From the NCBI RefSeq assembly GCF_008120935.1, contig NZ_RDBO01000077.1, positions 1,788,593 through 1,826,608 on the forward strand: 38,016 nucleotides of DNA, read 5' to 3'. Within the stretch, counting starts at the first letter, position 1, and every line of letters begins with the position of its first letter. This document shows, piece after piece, positions 8,288 to 15,736 of this stretch. The DNA is from Streptomyces sp. sk2.1. Lineage in GTDB: Bacteria; Actinomycetota; Actinomycetes; Streptomycetales; Streptomycetaceae. The notes beneath the pieces are model-generated. The model was not told the DNA's origin. It worked only from the letters and a program-made list of their open reading frames with translations, and ran no database searches. A program made the position numbers and the translations under genes.

Positions 8288-8950
8288 TTACTCCTGGGGT
8301 GGTGCGGCGGGCCTCTTCAGGGCGGCGGACGGGACCGGCGGCAGCTGGTCCCGGCGCAGGTGCCAGAGGCGGGGATCGGACGTGGCGGCGGCGGCCGAAC
8401 CGAGGGCCAGCGCCAGCGCGACGTCCGCGGGGGACTCCACGAAGCCCGCGGCGATCGAGGGGGACATCGCGCGCTGTGCCTGCGCGCTCATCCGGCCGAT
8501 GATCGGAGCGGGCATGATCTCGACCAGGTCCGGCGCCCCGCGCGAGATCGCGTCCGTGGAACGGCGCAGGTTGGACCGGTCGGTGACGAACACCTTCATC
8601 ATCGTCAGCAGGCCGAGCGGGCGGCCCTTCTCTATGAGGGACAGCCGGGTGCTGACCACGCCGTGCGCGCCCATGTTCTTGATGAACTCCAGCGCGCCCC
8701 GGTCCTGTGCCAGACCGGGGCTGCTGTCCACGTTCACGAACACGGTCTTCCCCGCCCGGCCCAGCGCCGGCACGACCTGGGGCAGCTGCCCCACCGCGAG
8801 CGAGGCGACGATGCACACCTTGGCCGGTGCGGTCAGGAACTGCCGCAGCGGCTGGGTGCCGACGACCGACGCGACGACCGGCACCTCGGCGAACGCCGAG
8901 ACGAGCCGGGGGTCGAGCGCGGAACCGGACCGGGAGGGGGAAGGGGTCAT
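8288..8950 (-). CDS. glpP: GlpP-like glycerol-3-phosphate responsive antiterminator
   Basis: A 220-residue protein matching the GlpP family along its length: FVNVDSSPGLAQDRGALEF, GAHGVVSTRLSLIEKGRPLG, LLTMMKVFVTDRSNLRR, APDLVEIMPAPIIGRM, IAAGFVESPADVALALALGS and AAATSDPRLWHL. In Bacillus, GlpP with bound glycerol-3-phosphate acts on the leader RNA of glp genes and prevents termination. The ATG at 8950 has no strong ribosome site. The gene lies 44 bases after the flavoenzyme gene. It is the fifth gene of an operon that has a U-run hairpin in its leader (15429-15481), which supports an autoregulatory antitermination role. Function in Streptomyces is inferred. A C-terminal Pro/Ala tail of about 20 residues (ending in PAAPPQE) is extra. 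Confidence 0.87.
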   Translation of the reverse strand: MTPSPSRSGSALDPRLVSAFAEVPVVASVVGTQPLRQFLTAPAKVCIVASLAVGQLPQVVPALGRAGKTVFVNVDSSPGLAQDRGALEFIKNMGAHGVVSTRLSLIEKGRPLGLLTMMKVFVTDRSNLRRSTDAISRGAPDLVEIMPAPIIGRMSAQAQRAMSPSIAAGFVESPADVALALALGSAAAATSDPRLWHLRRDQLPPVPSAALKRPAAPPQE

Positions 8951-8994
8951 GGCGAGGGCCTGCCTGGAGGAGGAGGGTTTCGTGGCCGCCGTGA

Positions 8995-10548
8995 TCAGTG
9001 CAGCGGGGACGTACCGAATCGGCTGGGAAGGCCCAGTTTGCCAGGGTTGAGGATGCCGGCCGGGTCCAGGGCCTTCTTCACCGCGACGAAGGTCGCGAAG
9101 CCCGCCCCGAGGGATTCCTCCAGGTAGGGGCCGCGCAGCAGACCGCAGCCGTGGTGGTGGCTGAGCGCCGCCGCGTGCTTGATCAGTACGGCGTTGGCGG
9201 CGTCCCACACCGAGCGGTACCAGTCGCGGCGCGACTCGGGAGCCACGTCGCCGCGCAGCGAGAAGTAGACGCAGGCGCCGTCGGTGTACGCGTGGGACTG
9301 GTGGGCCGAGGCGGCCAGGGTGCCGTCCACCGACTGGATCGCGGCGACCACCTCGTCGTAGATCACCGGGAGGTCGGTCCAGGACGCGGCCATCTCCAGG
9401 GTGTCGGCGACGAAGCCGGGACCGGGCTTGAAGCCGTCGGCGGACTTGCCGACCAGCATCCGCTCGTCCAGCCAGCGCTCGAAGACCGCCTTGCTGTCCA
9501 GCTCGGGGCCGTACTTCGCGCAGACCTCCTTCGCCACCCGGATCGAGGCGTCCACGATCGCCGGGTCGCCCTCGTCCGCGACGAGCAGGAGGTTGGTCTC
9601 CGGGTGGCCGAAGTGGGTGCCCGACTCCAGGGCGTCGTACAGCCGCAGGACGGCCGGGGTGGCGCCGCGCTGCATGATCCGGCGGCAGGCGTCCAGGCCC
9701 TGGGCGAAGGTCTCGAAGCCGTACGCGACGGCGTTCGCGTACTCGGGCAGCGGGTGGACCCGCAGCCGGGCCGACACGATCACGCCGAGGGTGCCCTCGG
9801 AGCCGACGAACAGCTGGCGCAGGTCCGGGCCGACCGCGGCGCGGGCGTAGTCGCCGTACGTGGCCCGGGTGCCGTCGGCGTGCACCACGTCCACGCCGAC
9901 GACCATGTCCTCGATCTTGCCGTACCGGGTGGAGAGCTGACCGGCGCCGCGGCAGGCGATCCAGCCGCCGACCGTGGAGACGGCGAAGGCGGACGGCCAG
10001 TGGCCGGTGGTGACGCCGTACTCCTCCTGGAGCTGCTTCTCGAAGAGGTCGCCGAACATGCCGGCCTGGACGTCCACGATGTTCGACTCGGCGTCGAAGC
10101 CGGTGATCGTGTTCAGCCCGCAGACGTCCAGGACGACACCGCCGAACACCGGCAGCGCCGCGCCCGTGACGTTGGAGCGGCCCGCGGACGGGGTGACCGG
10201 GACGCCCGCCTCGTGGCAGATCCGCAGCACGGCCGCGACCTGGTCGGCGTCGGCCGCCTCGACGACCACGGCGTCCGGCGTCGCGGGACGGCCCTCGGTC
10301 TCGCCGATCATCGACCCGGCCCACCAGTCACGGGTCCGGGTGACGACCTCCTCGCGCGTGGTGTGCACCGCGTGCGCGGCCCCGCGCAGCGCCTCGACCA
10401 CGGCCTCGGGAACCTCGACCGGGTCCACCTGGAGGGCGGCCCCGCCGTCCCCGATCGGGGTGTTGCGCGCCCACTTCGCGAAGCTGGGGGCGCCGACGGT
10501 GTAGTCGCCCCGGTTGAACGGATGGGTGATGGTCTGACGGCTGATCAT
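8995..10548 (-). CDS. FAD-binding oxidase, alkyl-DHAP synthase-like
   Basis: A 517-residue flavoprotein of the VAO/PCMH family. The N-terminal FAD domain shows PDAVVVEAADADQVAAVL and VTPSAGRSNVTGAALPVFGG, then ESNIVDVQAGMFG and VGSEGTLGVIVSARLRVHP. The C-terminal half matches alkyldihydroxyacetonephosphate synthase (AGPS) rather than glycolate oxidase: ATPAVLRLYDALESGTHFG, ACVYFSLRG and the triple-histidine motif SHHHGCGLLR at about residues 464-466. AGPS exchanges the acyl chain of acyl-DHAP for a fatty alcohol. The neighbouring GlpD-type enzyme makes DHAP or an analogue, so a DHAP-like substrate is plausible but unproven. The start overlaps the glpD stop by four bases (ATGA). Confidence 0.85.
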   Translation of the reverse strand: MISRQTITHPFNRGDYTVGAPSFAKWARNTPIGDGGAALQVDPVEVPEAVVEALRGAAHAVHTTREEVVTRTRDWWAGSMIGETEGRPATPDAVVVEAADADQVAAVLRICHEAGVPVTPSAGRSNVTGAALPVFGGVVLDVCGLNTITGFDAESNIVDVQAGMFGDLFEKQLQEEYGVTTGHWPSAFAVSTVGGWIACRGAGQLSTRYGKIEDMVVGVDVVHADGTRATYGDYARAAVGPDLRQLFVGSEGTLGVIVSARLRVHPLPEYANAVAYGFETFAQGLDACRRIMQRGATPAVLRLYDALESGTHFGHPETNLLLVADEGDPAIVDASIRVAKEVCAKYGPELDSKAVFERWLDERMLVGKSADGFKPGPGFVADTLEMAASWTDLPVIYDEVVAAIQSVDGTLAASAHQSHAYTDGACVYFSLRGDVAPESRRDWYRSVWDAANAVLIKHAAALSHHHGCGLLRGPYLEESLGAGFATFVAVKKALDPAGILNPGKLGLPSRFGTSPLH

Positions 10549-12218
10549 GCTGCTGCCCCTTCGAGGAGTACGGACTTTTCGTGACGGACGGCTGCGAGGT
10601 ACTCGGCGACCGAGCGCTCGACCTCCGCCTCCGTGAGGTTCAGTTCCCGGCCGAGGATGGCGCCGACGGCCCCGGCGGCGTCCGCGGACGCGTCCCGGGC
10701 GAACAGCCGGGCGCGCAGTCGGCGCGAGAGCACGTCGTCGACCGAGCGGGCCAGTTCGGCGCGGGCCGCGTAGACGACCTCCGCCTTCGTGTACGGGAGT
10801 CCCGCGACGATCGGCTCGGCCAGCGCCGGGTCGTCCTGGATCAGGTCGCCGACGAACCGGGCCTCGGTGCCGAAGCGCTCGCCCAGGTGCGCGGCGATGC
10901 CGCCGGACGCGGCGACGGCCTCGGAGTCGTAACCGGCGCCGCCGAGCAGCGGGAGGTCGGTGGTGCGGCTGCGGCCCTTGCGGCCGAGGACGGTCATCAC
11001 CTTGTCGATGACGAGTTCGCCCATGTGCCGGCTGGTGGTGAGCTTGCCGCCGGTCACCGTCACCATGCCGGTGCGGCCGATGGTGATGTGGTGGTCGCGG
11101 CGCATGTCGAGCGTCGCGCCCTCCTTGCCGCCGACCAGCGGGCGCAGGCCGCCGATCGAGCCGACCACGTCGTCCGGGGTGAGCTTCCCCTCGAAGGCGG
11201 TGTTGGCGCCCTCCAGCAGGAAGTCCATCTCCTCGCGGGTGCAGTGCACGTCGTCGGGGGAACCCTGGTAGTCCTCGTCGGTGGTGCCCAGCACGACGCT
11301 GTTGCCCCAGCGGGTGCAGGTCGCGCGGCGGGCCCGGCCGGGGATCGGCACGGTGACCGTGCAGTTGATCCGCACCTTGTCCCACGGCACCACGATGTGG
11401 ACGCCCTTGGCGGGCCGCACCTGCGGCCTGTGCCCGTCGTCCGCCTTCGCGTCCAGCTCGTCGGTCCACACCCCGGTGGCGTTGACGACGGCGCGGGCGC
11501 GGATGTCGATGCTGTCGCCGTCCGCCGAGACCCGGGCCCCGGACACCCTGCCCATCTGCGTCAGCAGCCCCTCGGCCTTCGCCCCGTTGAGGACCGTCGC
11601 GCCGAGCGCGGCGGCGGTGCGGACGATGGTGAGGACGAGCCGGGCGTCGTCGGTGCGGGCGTCGAAGTACATCAGCCCGCCCTTGAGGTTCTCCGAGCGC
11701 AGCGTCGGCGCCTGCGCGAGGACCTCGGGCACGCTGAGCCGCTGGTGGAGCTTGCCGATCCGCCACCCCCCGACCAGGTCGTACGTCCACAGCAGACCCT
11801 CGAAGCCCTTGGCCAGCCGGGCGTCGAACACCCCCTCCTTCTCCAGGATCGGGAAGAGGAACGGCAGCCGGTGCACCAGGTGCGGGGCGTTCTTCCGGAA
11901 GCGGTGGCGCTCCAGGAGCGAGTGACGGACCAGGTTGACGTTGCCCTGCTCGATGTAGCGCAGACCGCCGTGCACCATCTTCGAGGACTTCGACGAGGTG
12001 CCGGAGGCGAAGTCGTCCTTCTCGACCAGGGCCGCGCGCAGACCGCGCGAGACCGCGTCGAGCACGGCGTACGCCCCGGTGATGCCGCCGCCGATGACGA
12101 GCACGTCGTACGTGTCGTCGGCCAGCCGGCGCTTGAGGGCCGCCCGGTCGAGCAGCAGGGGCGTACGGCGGGTCGCCGCGGCGGAGCGCCGCGGTTTCCT
12201 GGCGGGCATGGTGATCAC
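10545..12218 (-). CDS. glpD: Glycerol-3-phosphate dehydrogenase/oxidase family (GlpD type)
   Basis: A 557-residue FAD-dependent, membrane-associated dehydrogenase that oxidises sn-glycerol-3-phosphate to DHAP and passes electrons to quinone. The FAD fold appears as VLVIGGGITGAYAVLDAVSRG at about residues 40-60, followed by the family motif TSSKSSKMVHGGLRYIEQGN. Substrate-site regions KGVHIVVPWDK, VVLGTTDEDYQG, SIGGLRPLV and VTGGKLTTSRHMGE are present, and the C-terminal helical cap is intact. The GTG at 12218 is chosen because AGGAG lies eight bases upstream. An ATG three codons later is the alternative. It is third in the operon. An altered polyol phosphate cannot be excluded given the unusual kinase next to it. 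Confidence 0.92.
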   Translation of the reverse strand: MITMPARKPRRSAAATRRTPLLLDRAALKRRLADDTYDVLVIGGGITGAYAVLDAVSRGLRAALVEKDDFASGTSSKSSKMVHGGLRYIEQGNVNLVRHSLLERHRFRKNAPHLVHRLPFLFPILEKEGVFDARLAKGFEGLLWTYDLVGGWRIGKLHQRLSVPEVLAQAPTLRSENLKGGLMYFDARTDDARLVLTIVRTAAALGATVLNGAKAEGLLTQMGRVSGARVSADGDSIDIRARAVVNATGVWTDELDAKADDGHRPQVRPAKGVHIVVPWDKVRINCTVTVPIPGRARRATCTRWGNSVVLGTTDEDYQGSPDDVHCTREEMDFLLEGANTAFEGKLTPDDVVGSIGGLRPLVGGKEGATLDMRRDHHITIGRTGMVTVTGGKLTTSRHMGELVIDKVMTVLGRKGRSRTTDLPLLGGAGYDSEAVAASGGIAAHLGERFGTEARFVGDLIQDDPALAEPIVAGLPYTKAEVVYAARAELARSVDDVLSRRLRARLFARDASADAAGAVGAILGRELNLTEAEVERSVAEYLAAVRHEKSVLLEGAAA

Positions 12219-12291
12219 AACATCAACTCCTGGTGTTTCGGTGCGGCGGCCGCGTGGTCGGGTGCGGCCGCCGGGGCGACGGCCGGGGCCG

Positions 12292-13860
12292 TCAGCGAGG
12301 GGTGTGGGGTTCGGGGGCCTTCAGCGGGAGCAGCGCGGGATCGTCCAGGTGGGCGATCAGCACGTCGCGCCAGGCGCGTCGCTGGTCGGCGCGTTCGGCC
12401 GCGGTGATCGAGGGTTCGAAGATCCGGCCCCGGGGCTGCGCCTCGACGACCTCCTCGAGCGAGGACCACAGGCCCTGGGCGACCCCGGCCAGATAGGCGG
12501 TGCCGCGCAGGCTCGCGGTCGCGGAGTCGGCGACCCGCTCCAGCGGCAGGCCGGTCAGGTCGGCCTGGATGCGCATGAGCGGGTCGCTGCCGGAGACGCC
12601 GCCGCCGACCCGGAGCCGGGTGAACGGGGTGCCCATGGTGTCGGCGACGCCGTCGATCAGGTCGCACACCGAGTGCGCGATCCCGTCGAGGACGGCGCGC
12701 GCGAGGTCGGCGCGGGTGGTGGCGAGGGTGAGCCCGGTGAGGGAGGCGGTGGCCTCCGGGTGCCAGACCGGCGTACGGACCCCGGCGAGCGCCGGGACGA
12801 AACGCGGGGTGCGGCCCGGCCGGGTGGGGACCCGGCCCGCCTCCTCACCGAGCTCCTTCGGCGAGGCGAACAGCCCCAGGTCGTCGCAGAGCCAGCGCAG
12901 CGCCGAACCCGCCGTGGAGGTGTACGCCTCCAGGCTGTAGTGGCTGGTGTCGCCCTGCCGCCGGCCGGGCTGGGCGAGCACCCCGGAGATGTCCGGCCGG
13001 GGCAGGGCGGGCGTGGTGCCGGTCGCCGCGTCGACGAAGGCGCCGGTCCCGTACACGCACATGCCCTGCCCGGCGGCGAGACCGCCGAGCGCGACGAGTG
13101 CGGCGTGCTGGTCGCCCATGGAGGCGGCCAGCGGGACGGCGATGCCGAGGGCGGCCGGGTCGGTGGTGCCGAATCCGGCGTCGTCGGAGCGGAGCTCCGG
13201 CAGCAGGTCGAGGGGGAAGCCGAGGTGGCCGATCCACTCCTCGTCCCAGGCGTGCCGCTCCAGCAGGTAACCACCGGTGGAGGCGGCGTTCGTCGGTGTG
13301 GTGGCGTGCACGGCGCCGCCGGTGAGGCGCCAGATCAGCCAGGTGTCGACGGTGCCGAAGAGCAGTCGGCCCTCGCGGTGCGCGGCGGCCGTCTCCGGGT
13401 GCGTGGCGATCTGCCGGGCGGCCCAGAGGAAGGGGGAGCGGGCGCCGACCGGCCGGCCCTGGCGGGCCAGCAGGGCGGCGTCCCACTCGGATTCGTACGC
13501 GGTCAGCTCGGCCGCGTGGCGCCGGTCCTGCCACACCACCGCGGGCAGCAGCGGCCGGCCGGTGACCCGGTCCCACAGCATCGCGGTGGCCCGCTGGGTG
13601 GAGAGGGCCACCGAGGTGATCCCGATGCCCTCCGCACGGGCCCGGCCGACGGCCCGGCGCGCCACCTCGACGGTGGCGGTCCAGATCTCCATCGGGTCCT
13701 GCTCGACGGAGAGGTCGTCGGGGTGACCGACCTTGATCGACCGGTAGAACACCTCGTGGGCGGCCCCGGAGTCGAGGACGACTCCGGCCCTGGTGCCCGT
13801 GGTGCCCTCGTCGATGGACAGCACACCGCGCCGTGGGGCGGCGGGGAACGTCTGCGTCAT
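12292..13860 (-). CDS. FGGY-family carbohydrate kinase, glycerol kinase-like
   Basis: A 522-residue ATP-dependent polyol kinase with the two FGGY actin-like domains: SIDEGTTGTRAGVVLD at the N terminus, VEQDPMEIW, LLFGTVDTWLIWRLTGG, SMGDQHAAL with catalytic-base Asp at about 250, and VGGGVSGSDPLMRIQADL with GTAYLAGVAQG in the C-terminal half. The layout is glycerol-kinase-like, but the acceptor pocket differs from E. coli GlpK: Glu84 is replaced by Ala (TQRATA, Ala91) and Tyr135 by Phe (SPF, Phe144), while Arg83, Trp103, Asp245 and Phe270 are kept. The substrate may therefore be a related polyol. The start ATG has AAAGGG eight bases upstream. It is second in the operon. Confidence 0.9.
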   Translation of the reverse strand: MTQTFPAAPRRGVLSIDEGTTGTRAGVVLDSGAAHEVFYRSIKVGHPDDLSVEQDPMEIWTATVEVARRAVGRARAEGIGITSVALSTQRATAMLWDRVTGRPLLPAVVWQDRRHAAELTAYESEWDAALLARQGRPVGARSPFLWAARQIATHPETAAAHREGRLLFGTVDTWLIWRLTGGAVHATTPTNAASTGGYLLERHAWDEEWIGHLGFPLDLLPELRSDDAGFGTTDPAALGIAVPLAASMGDQHAALVALGGLAAGQGMCVYGTGAFVDAATGTTPALPRPDISGVLAQPGRRQGDTSHYSLEAYTSTAGSALRWLCDDLGLFASPKELGEEAGRVPTRPGRTPRFVPALAGVRTPVWHPEATASLTGLTLATTRADLARAVLDGIAHSVCDLIDGVADTMGTPFTRLRVGGGVSGSDPLMRIQADLTGLPLERVADSATASLRGTAYLAGVAQGLWSSLEEVVEAQPRGRIFEPSITAAERADQRRAWRDVLIAHLDDPALLPLKAPEPHTPR

Positions 13861-13954
13861 GGCAGCCCTTTCGTTGCGGGCATCGCGAGCGAGCCGTGCG
13901 GAGGGGTACGGAGGGGAGGGGACCATCGTGGGGTGCGACGGGTCCGGCGGCCGG

Positions 13955-15385
13955 TCAGCGCGCGGTGGCGGGCGCCGCGGATTCCGTCGATCCGGCCCGT
14001 GCGGCGACCTCGTCGGGGGAGGCGGCCTTCGTGGGGTCCCACTTGATCGCCAGGCAGGTGATCAGGCCGAGCAGCGGCACGACGGAGAGCACCAGGAAGG
14101 TGTCGGCCAGCCCGAGGGAGTCCTTGATCTGCGGGAAGACGTACAGCCCGACGACGCTGCCGAAACTGCCGACCATCCCGGTGACCCCGGTGCCGAGCGC
14201 ACGGACGTCACTGCTGTACGAGAGCGCGGCGATGGACTTGCCGTTGGCGCCGGGGCCCGCGGAGTGGCAGAGGATGAACAGCACCGGCAGCAGGAACGCC
14301 ACGGCCGTGGGCACCTTCTCGAAGGTCAGCCCCATCGCGAGCAGCGCCACGAAGACCCCGGCGAACCCGGCGGCGGAGCTGAGCCGCAGCCCGAGCCGGC
14401 GGCCGAAGTACGCGGAGAGCAGACCGCCCGCGATGCCGAAGGCGTTGAAGACCATCGAGCCGATCGTGGCCTTCTCGAAGCTCTCGCCGAAGATCGTCAG
14501 GCTGATCAGCGGGAGGTACCAGCCGACCGCGAAGTACTGCATCGACTGGCCGAGCGAGATGACCGAGGAGAGGATCGTCCGGGGCAGGTAGTCGCCCTTG
14601 AAGAGCAGCCCGGCCTGGCGGAAGCCGATGGCGGGCGCCTCGGTCGCGGCCCGGGTCACCTCGTCCGGCCGGCCGGCGACGGCCCGGATGCCGTAGATCC
14701 GGTCCAGGTTGGCGACGGCCTCGTCCAGCCGGCCCTTGCTCGCCAGCCAGGTGGGGCTCTCCTTGAGCATCAGCCACTGGCCCACCAGCAGGACCCCGGC
14801 GACGACCGCGGCCGAGCCGACCGACCAGCGCCAGATGTCCGCGCCGACGTCCAGGTTGAAGAAGACCAGGGCGAGCGCGAGGTTGCTGGTGGTGGCGACG
14901 TACCAGACGGCCTGCCACAGGTTCAGCCGGCCGCCCAGCTTCGCGGGGGTGTACTCGGCGAGCAGCGCCATGGCGACGGCGAAGTCGATGCCGTACGCGA
15001 CACCCACCAGGACCCGGCCGAGCCAGACGACGGTGAAGTCACCGGCGAAGGCGGCCAGCAGGGCCCCCGCGATGGCGAACACCTTGGCGATGAGCAGCGG
15101 GGGGACGCGGCCGATCCGGGTGGCGAGCCAGCCGCCCACCGGGTTGAAGATGATCGCCAGGGCCGGAGCGGTGGCCGTGAGGATCGACACCTGGGTGCTG
15201 GTCAGCTCCATCTGGGTCGTCATCGGCCCCAGACCGGCGCTCAGCGCGGCGTTCGAGTAGGCGTCGAGGAACAGCCCGCCGAACACGAGGAACCAGATGA
15301 CCTGCGCCCGGCCGGTGATCTTGCCCAGCCCATCGATGAGCGCAACGACGTCGCCGACGCCCTTGACGCTCGGACGTTGTGCCAT
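13955..15385 (-). CDS. MFS transporter (sugar-porter-like), first gene of polyol operon
   Basis: A 476-residue protein with twelve predicted membrane segments. It shows NPVGGWLATRIGRVPPLL (the motif A region between TM2 and TM3), WLGRVLVGVAYGIDFAVAM in TM4, a central loop with WLASKGRLDEAVANLDR, typical of sugar porters, and AYFGRRLGLR in the repeat copy of motif A. It presumably imports the polyol used by the kinase and dehydrogenase downstream and takes the place of a GlpF facilitator, which is absent. The ATG at 15385 has AAGGCGG upstream. The frame extends to 15508, but the extra residues cover the leader hairpin and are not likely translated. It is the first gene behind the promoter and attenuator. 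Confidence 0.88.
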   Translation of the reverse strand: MAQRPSVKGVGDVVALIDGLGKITGRAQVIWFLVFGGLFLDAYSNAALSAGLGPMTTQMELTSTQVSILTATAPALAIIFNPVGGWLATRIGRVPPLLIAKVFAIAGALLAAFAGDFTVVWLGRVLVGVAYGIDFAVAMALLAEYTPAKLGGRLNLWQAVWYVATTSNLALALVFFNLDVGADIWRWSVGSAAVVAGVLLVGQWLMLKESPTWLASKGRLDEAVANLDRIYGIRAVAGRPDEVTRAATEAPAIGFRQAGLLFKGDYLPRTILSSVISLGQSMQYFAVGWYLPLISLTIFGESFEKATIGSMVFNAFGIAGGLLSAYFGRRLGLRLSSAAGFAGVFVALLAMGLTFEKVPTAVAFLLPVLFILCHSAGPGANGKSIAALSYSSDVRALGTGVTGMVGSFGSVVGLYVFPQIKDSLGLADTFLVLSVVPLLGLITCLAIKWDPTKAASPDEVAARAGSTESAAPATAR

Positions 15386-15428
15386 GAATCCGCCTTCGGG
15401 GAAGACCCATCGGCGGCACGGGGAGCAC

Positions 15429-15481
15429 AAAAAAACAGGCATGACGAAACCACCGACAGGTGGTCTGTGTCTGTGCCTGTC
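15429..15481 (-). terminator. Leader terminator/attenuator of the polyol operon
   Basis: In the minus-strand transcript a hairpin is formed by an outer 7-bp stem (ACAGGCA at 15480-15474 with TGCCTGT at 15441-15435) and an inner 6-bp stem with a 4-base loop (15464-15459 with 15454-15449). It runs directly into seven U residues (15435-15429), rare in this GC-rich genome and diagnostic of an intrinsic terminator. It lies downstream of a promoter and about 43 bases upstream of the first start codon. A competing stem, GACAGG (15481-15476) with CCTGTC (15460-15455), uses the same bases and would break the terminator. A GlpP homologue in the same operon makes antitermination control likely. Confidence 0.75.
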
Positions 15482-15487
15482 AAAACA

Positions 15488-15505
15488 CTGCGGAAAGCGC
15501 CGCAG
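15488..15505 (-). promoter_or_regulatory. Upstream leader stem-loop of the polyol operon
   Basis: A 6-bp stem (CTGCGG / CCGCAG) with a 6-base loop lies between the predicted transcription start (about 15533) and the leader terminator. It could be part of the RNA site recognised by the GlpP-like protein or simply a 5' stabilising hairpin. Confidence 0.5.
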
Positions 15506-15539
15506 CACGTGAACTGCAAGAAGTACGAACTACGCAGTG

Positions 15540-15569
15540 AGGTTAAGAACGAGTCAGGAGAAACGTCAA
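15540..15569 (-). promoter_or_regulatory. Promoter of the polyol operon
   Basis: On the minus strand TTGACG (15569-15564) is followed after 18 bases by TAACCT (15545-15540), a close match to the vegetative (HrdB-type) consensus. The predicted start is near 15533, giving a leader of about 148 bases that contains two stem-loops. The upstream amidase gene has its own terminator at 15671-15713, so this promoter can act independently. Confidence 0.7.
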
Positions 15570-15670
15570 GGGTTTCCGGAAGGTTGCCCGGACATTGCGT
15601 GTGTCCGACGTCCCGCGGGCGGTGCCCCGCCGGCCCGCCGTCCGAGTGACGGGCCGACGGGCGAACGGGG

Positions 15671-15713
15671 ACGGGCGGGGCGCCGCGGGTCCGTGCCGCG
15701 CCGCCCCGCCCGT
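15671..15713 (-). terminator. Terminator of the amidase gene
   Basis: A 12-bp perfect outer stem (ACGGGCGGGGCG / CGCCCCGCCCGT) continued by a 5-bp inner stem (CGCGG / CCGCG) begins 23 bases after the amidase stop. It separates the amidase transcript from the polyol operon. The remainder of the gap 15570-15670 shows no gene. Confidence 0.8.
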
Positions 15714-15736
15714 GGGGTGTCCGGGGGAGGAGTCCG

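Noticed and set aside
8288..10324. A single 678-residue protein on the minus strand
   Set aside because: Only the last 220 residues fit a family (GlpP). The upstream part is an Arg/Gly-rich shadow of the flavoenzyme gene in another frame.
12292..13860. Erythritol kinase EryA and an erythritol pathway
   Set aside because: The kinase and GlpD-type enzyme could fit, but the tetrulose-phosphate isomerases and EryC-like genes that usually accompany this pathway are absent, so it was not assigned.
15429..15481. The U-run hairpin as the normal terminator of the amidase gene
   Set aside because: The amidase gene has its own strong hairpin at 15671-15713 only 23 bases after the stop, and a promoter (15540-15569) lies between the two, so the U-run hairpin belongs to the leader of the polyol operon.
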